In this document: piece after piece, positions 63,976-64,000 of the stretch
How positions within the stretch are numbered: the stretch's first letter is position 1
Layout of the letters: each line of letters starts with the position of its first letter
Assembly: GCA_030323885.1 (NCBI GenBank)
Contig: JASIRB010003556.1
Coordinates: 1 to 64,000, forward strand
DNA from: Branchipolynoe longqiensis
Lineage: Eukaryota > Annelida > Polychaeta > Phyllodocida > Polynoidae
Length of the DNA stretch: 64,000 nucleotides
Reading direction: 5' to 3'
Notes under the pieces: generated by a model
What the model was told of the DNA's origin: nothing
Seen by the model: the letters and a program-made list of their open reading frames with translations, nothing else
Database searches by the model: none
Made by a program: the position numbers and the translations under genes

Positions 63976-64000
63976 ACTTTCCGGCATACCTCTTCCTCTC

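Noticed and set aside
62994..63987. 304- and 127-codon frames with MSPCFLSV-type repeats
   Set aside because: The 24-bp unit is divisible by three and stop-free, so all minus frames stay open. No start context, signal or domain beyond the repeat.

Overview
The window looks like intergenic or intronic DNA from an animal, most likely a mollusc (gastropod or related lophotrochozoan). This assignment is an inference. It rests on three kinds of tRNA-derived SINE, one of which I recognise from memory as a common molluscan type, on a Ngaro-type tyrosine-recombinase retrotransposon, and on a non-LTR reverse transcriptase of a type frequent in lophotrochozoans. I found no host protein-coding gene, rRNA or functional tRNA in 64 kb. 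Nearly all long open frames are by-products of stop-poor GT, AC, purine or short-unit tandem repeats.

Layout. Positions 1-15.2 kb hold minisatellites, a 500-base purine tract, and several families of short inverted-repeat DNA elements, many nested: a TTAA-flanked family, a TA-flanked 808-bp element, a TAA-flanked Harbinger-like family and a 419-bp element with hairpin ends. Positions 15.25-20.73 kb are one decayed Ngaro retrotransposon on the minus strand (gag-like, RT-RNase H, tyrosine recombinase). It has the A1...B1-A2-B2 split direct repeats and sits without target duplication inside a SINE. A diverged solo terminal remnant of a relative lies at 23.7-24.06 kb. Positions 25-28.1 kb are a GT minisatellite split by a LINE copy; a second LINE copy at 37.84-38.57 kb sits inside a SINE. 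Positions 28-42 kb are dense in SINEs. Positions 42.8-45.9 kb hold a 3-kb GT array with a 155-183 bp higher-order period, and 47.6-53.2 kb a chain of minisatellites surrounding a 764-bp GC-rich inverted-repeat element. Positions 54-64 kb hold minisatellites with unit lengths of 20, 48, 34, 60 and 24 bp, several of whose units contain recognisable transcription-factor motif cores.

The most abundant element is a tRNA-derived SINE of about 332 bp (family A, roughly 30 copies, perfect 11-bp target duplication at 60.24-60.57 kb). The second is a 345-360 bp TTAA-flanked MITE (about 13 copies). Their nesting gives a relative insertion history. Candidate regulatory DNA is limited to motif-rich, CpG-rich islands (around 2.2, 11.4, 24.65, 36.3, 38.8, 42.47 and 55.4 kb) and to clusters of CTCF-like core motifs, the clearest at 60.92-61.00 kb. 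No transcript can be tied to any of them from sequence alone.
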